A DNA stretch of 64,000 bases from Ascarosepion bandense (taxonomy: Eukaryota; Mollusca; Cephalopoda; Sepiida; Sepiidae): NCBI GenBank assembly GCA_037127315.1, contig JBBBDQ010000914.1:506501-570500 (forward strand). The letters run 5' to 3'. How positions within the stretch are numbered: position 1 is the first letter of the stretch; each line of letters starts with the position of its first letter. The notes below the pieces were generated by a model. It was not told the DNA's origin. It worked only from the letters and a program-made list of their open reading frames with translations, and did no database searches. This document shows, in pieces, positions 59,101 through 64,000 of the stretch. Position numbers and translations under genes: made by a program.

Positions 59101-61187
59101 TTTTTTTTTAATCATTTCACCGAGGGAAAGGCGTAAATGCCACTGATGTGCGGGGAGCTACATAACTGAAAGAAAATTAATTAGAGGAGGGAGAAGAGGA
59201 TTACAAACCAATTAGGAAGAAGCAATAGAAAGATCAAAATGCAGGTGTGATGACAGTTGCAAGGGGGGAGAGAAAGGGAAGGATATACGGGGTGGGGGAA
59301 GGGCTAGAGTCAAGTGGTTAGTAGATGAGTATTGATATTGCATTTAAATTTCTGGAGGTTGTAGCCGTCAGGAAAGCAAGAATATGGGAGCGAGTTCCAC
59401 AGGCGGGAAGTGCGAGAGAAGAAGCTGCGGGAGTAGAATTGTCGTCTGCATTTGGCTAACCTAACTGTGAATGGGTGGGACCCAGTTGCCATTCTGGTTG
59501 CACGAGTAAACACCTGTTGAGGAGGCACCAGTGACTTAAGTTCATCTGAGCAGAAGCCATGAAAGTACTTATAGAAAAGACAAAGGGAGGCCACATCTCG
59601 TCGTAGCCGAGCTGTAGCCGAGCCGCCAAGTCAGCACCTATCACGTTACTAACTCTCCTTTGGAGCCTGTCGAGAACACTGAGGTGAGCGGCAGGGGCGC
59701 CTGACCTTAAATGGCAGCAGTACTCCATGCAGGGTCGAATGGTAGACTTGTATATATGCAGGATGGATTCAGGCGGAAAGAACGTCCTGGGTCGACACAG
59801 TGACCCAACATTATTAACAGTGGATTTAGCTATGGATTCAATGTAGTAGTTCCATTTGAGATCAGAAGAGAGGGGAAGGCTGAGGAGGCGCAGTGTATTG
59901 CACTCTGGGAGAATCGCTTGGTCCATGCTTATGGGAGGCAGGAGAGGTTGCCTGTGATGGTTGACAGACAACAGCTTGGTCTTGGACGCATAGAAGTTGG
60001 CAAGCCACTTCTTGCTCCAATTCACCACAGAGTGTAGATCCCGCTCAAGGTCAGCAGTCAGATTGTGTCTGTGCGCCATGACAGTTTTCTTACTGGAGTG
60101 GGAGTATATTGTGGTGTCCTCTGCGTAGATGCCTACTTGGGACTTGATCTCATCTGGGAGATCATTGATGAAAATAATGAAGAGCGTCGGGCCCAGGATA
60201 GAGCCCTGGGGGACACCGACATTCGTGCTGTAGGATGAAGAAGCATGCCCATTCAAAACGACATTCATTTTGAGGTTGTTTAAAAAAGACTGGATTAGGT
60301 CATGCAGGCGTCCGGTAATGTCGTACCCCCGTAGTTTGCAAAGGAGGCCAGAGTGCCAAACCCTGTCAAAAGCCTTGGAGATGTCCAGAGCAACTGTACG
60401 AGCCTCGCTTGACTCATCGAGGGTCTGGAGCATGTACTCCGTAAAGGTTGTTAGCATATCGGCAGTGGACCTGGCAAAGCGGAAGCCATATTGCTTGTCA
60501 GAGAAGAGTTTGTCGGCAGTAAGATATTGAACTATTTCAGCATTGATTAAGGTCTCGAACACTTTCCCGAATATCGGTAGAAGACTGATAGGGCGGTAGT
60601 TGAATGGGTCCGAGGGTTCACCACAATTCTTAAAAACAGAAACGACTGAAGAGAACTTCCAGCATGCAGGAAAACAGGAAGCAGAAATGCAGTCGTTAAA
60701 CAGTTTAGAGAGAACAGGGGAGAGTTCAGGGGCACACCTCTTAAGGACTATCACCTGGATTCCGTCGTCACCGCTCGCCTTATGGTGGTCAAGTTTTGAA
60801 ATTACTCGGCATACTACCTTCGGGGTGATATGTACGTCGTGCAGTTTGGCCTCAGTTCTCACGGGGAAGTCGGGTGAGCTTATTCCAGATGAGTCAAACG
60901 TGGAGTTGGATGAGAATCTGCGGGCAAAGCACTCAGCTTTGTCCGCAGATGATGTGAGAACCTCAAATTCATGGATTAAAGGAGGTATAGAGGATTTGCA
61001 GTGGTTAAGCATCCGTTTGCATATCCGCCAGTAGTCCTTGGAGCCAAACTTGCGGTCAGCTATGCGCTCACATTCTCTCAGCGAACAACCGTTTGGCGTC
61101 ATTCAGGATTCTCTTGCACTTATTGCGAGCAGACGTGAATAGGCGCCTATTGTGATAAGATGACTGGCTCCTGAATAGTCGGAAGTA
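59101..61187 (-). mobile_element. LINE-A, most complete copy, inserted in LINE-D
   Basis: Minus strand. The 3' end at 59101-59145 (CTCGGTGAAATGATTAAAAAAAAA) is followed upstream by the 3' UTR, a C-terminal frame (59310-59594: KYFHGFCSDELKSLVPPQQV, FFSRTSRLWNSLPYSCFPDG) and the 548-codon RT frame (59456-61102). A short 5' frame reads FRLFRSQSSYHNRRLFTSAR and NKCKRILNDAKRLFAER (about 61180-61075), the linker between endonuclease and RT. The endonuclease and ORF1 are absent by 5' truncation. Insertion split LINE-D at VVLTT/LYGYESE. It is the best template for a family consensus in this window. Confidence 0.93.
59456..61102 (-). pseudogene. LINE-A reverse transcriptase, 548-codon open frame
   Basis: The longest frame of the window. 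CRVISKLDHHKASGDDGIQV (residues 98-117) precedes NYRPISLLPIFGKVFE (168-183). GFRFARSTADML (206-217), VALDISKAFDRVWHSGLL (237-254, motif A aspartate in LDIS) and GVPQGSILGPTLFIIFINDL (296-315) follow. The catalytic box is IYAEDTT (325-331), where E replaces the first aspartate of YADD, so the polymerase is probably inactive. WSKKWLANFYASKTKLLSVN is at 362-381 and MEYCCHLRSG at 459-468. Frameshifts near 59590 and 61075 separate it from its C-terminus and its 5' linker. The methionine at 61102 is not a real start. Made by an intact copy, the enzyme would copy LINE RNA at a nicked target. Confidence 0.9.
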
Positions 61188-61305
61188 ATGGTTATGAATC
61201 TGAGATCTGGATACCATACAGATCACACATTCAGAAACTTGATATCTTTCACAAGCGCTCCCTCCGTACATTCCGCTGTTACACGCTCAAAGATCATATT
61301 TTCAA
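61188..61305 (+). mobile_element. LINE-D, right part
   Basis: The plus frame reads YGYESEIWIPYRSHIQKLDI then FHKRSLRTFRCYTLKDHIF, matching the usual YGxExWTLYRRHIKxLExFHxRxLR block that follows VVLTTL in this LINE type. It resumes exactly where the left part stopped at 59100. Confidence 0.75.
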
Positions 61306-61484
61306 CATAAATCTTTTCACAAAAACTGACTTTGCCGCATTAAATTATAATTATATATTTACAAAGGGTTTTATTAAGATTAATTTAAGGCGAGTAAATA
61401 TATGTCTATATGTGTGTGCCTTTGACGGTGTACGTGGTTGTTCCTGAACGAAACTCGATATCTAAAGAAGTCATCAAATATTGG

Positions 61485-61605
61485 AATTTATTTCGAAGTA
61501 CTACAATGTCGTTCACTATTGCTATATCAAGTATTGAACTCACTACTCTTTGGGTCAATTCACTAGATCTAACTAACGGTTATATCTACTAGGCTACGGT
61601 GTTCT
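61485..61605 (-). mobile_element. S4 SINE head, inverted to the following body
   Basis: Minus strand: CCGTAGCCTAGTAGATATAACC (A box), GACCCAAAGAGTAGTGAG and TTCAATACTTGATATAGC (B box), then AATAGTGAACGAC. It is the tRNA-like head of S4, oriented head-to-head with the plus-strand body that starts at 61606. Confidence 0.6.
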
Positions 61606-61866
61606 TCAGAAGAATACTTGGCTACCACAATGGTGAACAAATAACTTAGAGAGTTAAATTAACGAAAGATAGCTACATGGCATCCGGATGTGGCATCGTA
61701 CCTAAATTGAGAGTAATATATCCCAATTATCGAAATAAAGAGTTTGATTCGAAATTCCTAGCACCTGAAGAAGTCCGGAGCGTACAACGATCTAGACGTC
61801 GTAAATATGGCGGTGAAGAACAGCAGTAATGTTAATACTTTCTCATCTCAGAACTATAGACAGACA
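61606..61866 (+). mobile_element. S4 SINE body and hammerhead-like tail
   Basis: GAATACTTGGCTACCACAATGG, GAACAAATAACTTAGAGAG, TACATGGCATCCGGATGTGG and CGAAATTCCTAGCACCTGAAG lead to the tail AGTCCGGAGCGTACAACGA, TCTAGACGTCGTAAATATGG. CTGAAGA is intact, but GAAAC has become TAGAC and the stem is broken. Confidence 0.7.
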
Positions 61867-62251
61867 CTTTTGTCTATTTGTTATTAATCTGCATAGCTTT
61901 TAGAATGCATCTTTCGTTATCGCAATATGCCTTTGTATTTAAATAACACTTTCAGTCTTCTGTTGGAACATTTTAAATATTTAAATTACTTAGTCATTCG
62001 TATATATATTAAAAAAATCCCCTTTCTCAAAACAAACATAAGCTGTTTACTTTGTTTCTTGTAATCCTGATCTCACAGACATATATAATGATGTAAGCGA
62101 ACTTATTGACATTTTCTTCTAAATAATAAATATTGTTTGCATACAATCATTTAGTGTCAATTAGTGTCAGTTGTTTTCCAAATAAAATGTCTTCTATATA
62201 CTGAATCGGAACGACAGATAATTTTGAAAGAAAAATAATAGTAAAAGTAAA
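61867..62251. other. No recognised gene
   Basis: Unassigned AT-rich sequence. Confidence 0.35.
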
Positions 62252-62500
62252 ACGGTGGATGACCCAAAGAGTTGTGAATTCAATACCAGGCTACAGCAGT
62301 GGTGAACAAATAACTTAAGTTAAAGGGAGATAACTACATGGCTACCAGAAGTAGCATCGCACATGGAATGAGAATAATATACCACAGTGATCGTGATAAA
62401 GATTCCATTCGAAATTCCTCGCTCCTGAAGAAGGCCGCAGCGTAAATCGGCCAAAACGTCGTAAACATGGCAGTAAAGATAAAGACAAAGTAAATAGTAT
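62252..62500 (+). mobile_element. S4 SINE, 5'-truncated
   Basis: Starts within the tRNA-like head at GATGACCCAAAGAGTTGTG, AATTCAATACCAGG (B box). The body follows, then CTGAAGA (62427-62433), stem GGCCG (62435-62439) opposite CGGCC (62450-62454), AAAACGTCGTAAACATGG and AGTAAAGATAAAGACAAAG. The stem is intact; G12 of the core is A, a typical CpG decay. Confidence 0.75.
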
Positions 62501-62582
62501 ACTAAATGAGAACAAATTTTACGAACTACCTGTAATCCTTTCTCAAACTAACCTTTTAATTTTGTTTCTTTAAACTGGCCGG

Positions 62583-63776
62583 TGTGATACTACCGCAGGC
62601 TGGACGGCCACGTATTAGTCGAAACGGCACCAGATGTGATGCCTCAGCATGGCTGGCCGTTTGTCTAATGTGACGCTCGTCCTCGATGACGGTCGTGACG
62701 ATCCCAGTTGTGACACTGCCACGTGGTCGCACGGTTGGTTTGGTCGCAGTCGCTGGTCGGGACGTCTTTTGCAACAGCGAACCACTGTCCCACGTTGTGA
62801 TTAGATCCCAGAAGTCTCGTCGTGCAATTTCAATAGTTGTCTCTTTTAGCTAGTCCGGACACCAGTGTACACTTGTGGGTTGAAAAAAATAAACACGGCA
62901 CAAAAAAAAAAAAATTAATAAAATAAATGAACAAGTCGAACACGCCTGGAGAGCTACGGAGAATGTCTTTATATAAAGAAAAAACAATGTCTTTCTTTTC
63001 CCAAGTATACAGTTGTCGAAAATGATATACAATCGTCGAAAATGATTTTTACAACGGAGAGAGAAAGTTCGCCAGAAGCATCATAGCTTCTAATCGTTAA
63101 ACGAAATGTTTTGTCTAAGTTTCGTTAGCGTTGAAATAAACAGATCTCTTCAAATATTCGCCAAAGTCTCTTGTATTTCATTAAAAGTCTTTTCATTAAT
63201 TCTCTTTAATCAGGATTGTCAATTTTCCTATGTAACTTCTAAAACAGCAAAGTTCTTTCGGGTCCTTATCGGAGTTTAACGGAGTTTGCCGAGGTTGAAC
63301 GAACGAAGAATCACAATTTTCGATTTTCCCATCATTAAAAAAAAATAACAATAACGTTCTTTCGGGTTTCATGTCGATGGCGCATTATTCCAAATTAACT
63401 TCTTTGAGTTAATTTGCAGCAGGCTTCATTCGAAATTAACTATTTAGCCATGGTGGGCGACCAGCCGTGGGTCATGGCTCCCCGGCTGGGCCTTTTTTTT
63501 CCCCCCAGTCGCTACATTTCGACTGATAGCAGCTCTAACTCAAAAACTGTCACCCAACTCAAAAAACTTCCACAGACTCAACTTTTCGTGTCGAGCATCT
63601 ATTTTTATAACAAATTTCGATCCTCTCTGGGGATTTGGCCGGCTCACAGCCTTCGGCCAATGAAAATCGGTCTCCGCCCATTCGATTTGCAGATGTCTTA
63701 GCTTGACCAATGAGATCATGCCAACTCACACCGAACTGAATCCAGCTCGGGTCACTTCGGTCTGTTGTACTAAACA
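62583..63776. repeat. GC-richer LTR-like block (possible solo LTR)
   Basis: The block starts TGTGATACTACCGCAGG and ends TTGTACTAAACA, giving TGT...ACA termini. Base composition and CpG density are higher than on either side. In plus orientation TATATAAAG (62972) and AATAAA (63135) lie in a TATA-then-polyadenylation order suitable for an LTR. GTTCTTTCGGGT is repeated at 63252 and 63356. The immediate flanks (GCCGG / GTGTT) do not match, so no target duplication supports it. No protease, integrase or primer-binding site is visible. A CpG-rich promoter is another possibility. Confidence 0.35.
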
Positions 63777-64000
63777 GTGTTTAGAGGTTTCATTATCTAA
63801 ATTAGAAAGTGTGTGAGAAGCATCCAATTTGTAGGATTTAGTGACAGTGTCTCTCATTAGTTTGTTATATTCTGATGGGCTGAGTTTATAAACATTGTGA
63901 GATTTATCAGCTTTGATCCAAATTGTATTACATTTTTTTTTATCTTTACTATCATTGTCTAAGTTACGTTGAAAATTATTATATTGTTTTTTAAAACGGA
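63777..64000 (-). mobile_element. Penelope-like element P3, N-terminal RT region, runs off the window
   Basis: The minus-strand frame is open from the window edge for over 70 codons: RFKKQYNNFQRN, then CNTIWIKADKSHNVYKLSPS, EYNKLMRDTVTKSYKL and SNLDNETSK. The ADKSxNxYKxxxxEYxxLxxxxxTKxYK pattern is the conserved block before the catalytic motifs of PLE reverse transcriptases. Similarity stops at about 63777, where the LTR-like block begins. The upstream part lies beyond base 64000, so completeness cannot be judged. Confidence 0.75.

Noticed and set aside
60270..60530. Plus-strand frames across LINE-A (also 60600-61034)
   Set aside because: Antisense shadows of the reverse transcriptase.

Overview
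This is repeat-dominated, AT-rich nuclear DNA from an animal. Nothing looks bacterial, viral or organellar: there are no operons, no long host ORFs, and TA/TG/AG/TTA microsatellites occur every few kilobases. The mixture of jockey/CR1-like LINEs, RTE-like LINEs, Penelope-like elements (PLEs), several tRNA-headed SINE families, 5S rRNA-derived copies and a mariner suggests a mollusc, most likely a coleoid cephalopod. That taxonomic call is inference from the repeat style, not from a diagnostic gene. I found no protein-coding host gene or exon that I can support.

Layout. 0-12.5 kb: a short tRNA-like SINE (S1), a tRNA-headed SINE with a hammerhead-like tail (S5), three copies of LINE-A on the minus strand, and two decayed 5S rRNA copies. 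12.5-21.4 kb: a tRNA-headed SINE family (S4), a 460-bp tandem repeat, a decayed LINE-A, a PLE with its GIY-YIG domain and 3' flank, and an RTE-like LINE-B. 21.4-34.7 kb: microsatellites, SINE families S1-S4, a tandem array at a LINE-A 3' end, and a LINE-B 3' fragment. 34.7-43.2 kb: LINE-C (gag knuckle plus RT), a second PLE GIY-YIG domain, LINE-A, a 376-bp tandem duplication and a 1.35-kb element with essentially identical 268-bp inverted arms. 43-54.5 kb: LINE-A nested inside an older LINE-A, SINE S2, a canonical-looking hammerhead ribozyme motif, a mariner with both terminal repeats, and the longest LINE-B. 54.5-64 kb: SINE S2, LINE-B, a PLE N-terminal fragment, LINE-A nested inside LINE-D, two S4 loci, a GC-richer LTR-like block, and a PLE frame that runs off the window edge.

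Main observation. A recurring fold, CTGA-N-GA / hairpin / GAAA / short palindromic stem, appears in several unrelated contexts. It is canonical at 51.3 kb. It occurs as variants in both arms of the large inverted repeat, at the 3' end of tRNA-headed SINEs S4 and S5, and in the 3' flank of the PLE at 18.8-19.7 kb. PLEs are known to carry hammerhead ribozymes. The window therefore suggests tRNA-promoter SINEs whose 3' ends were borrowed from PLEs, often arranged as inverted pairs. This is the candidate for a little-described system; activity and mobilisation are inference.
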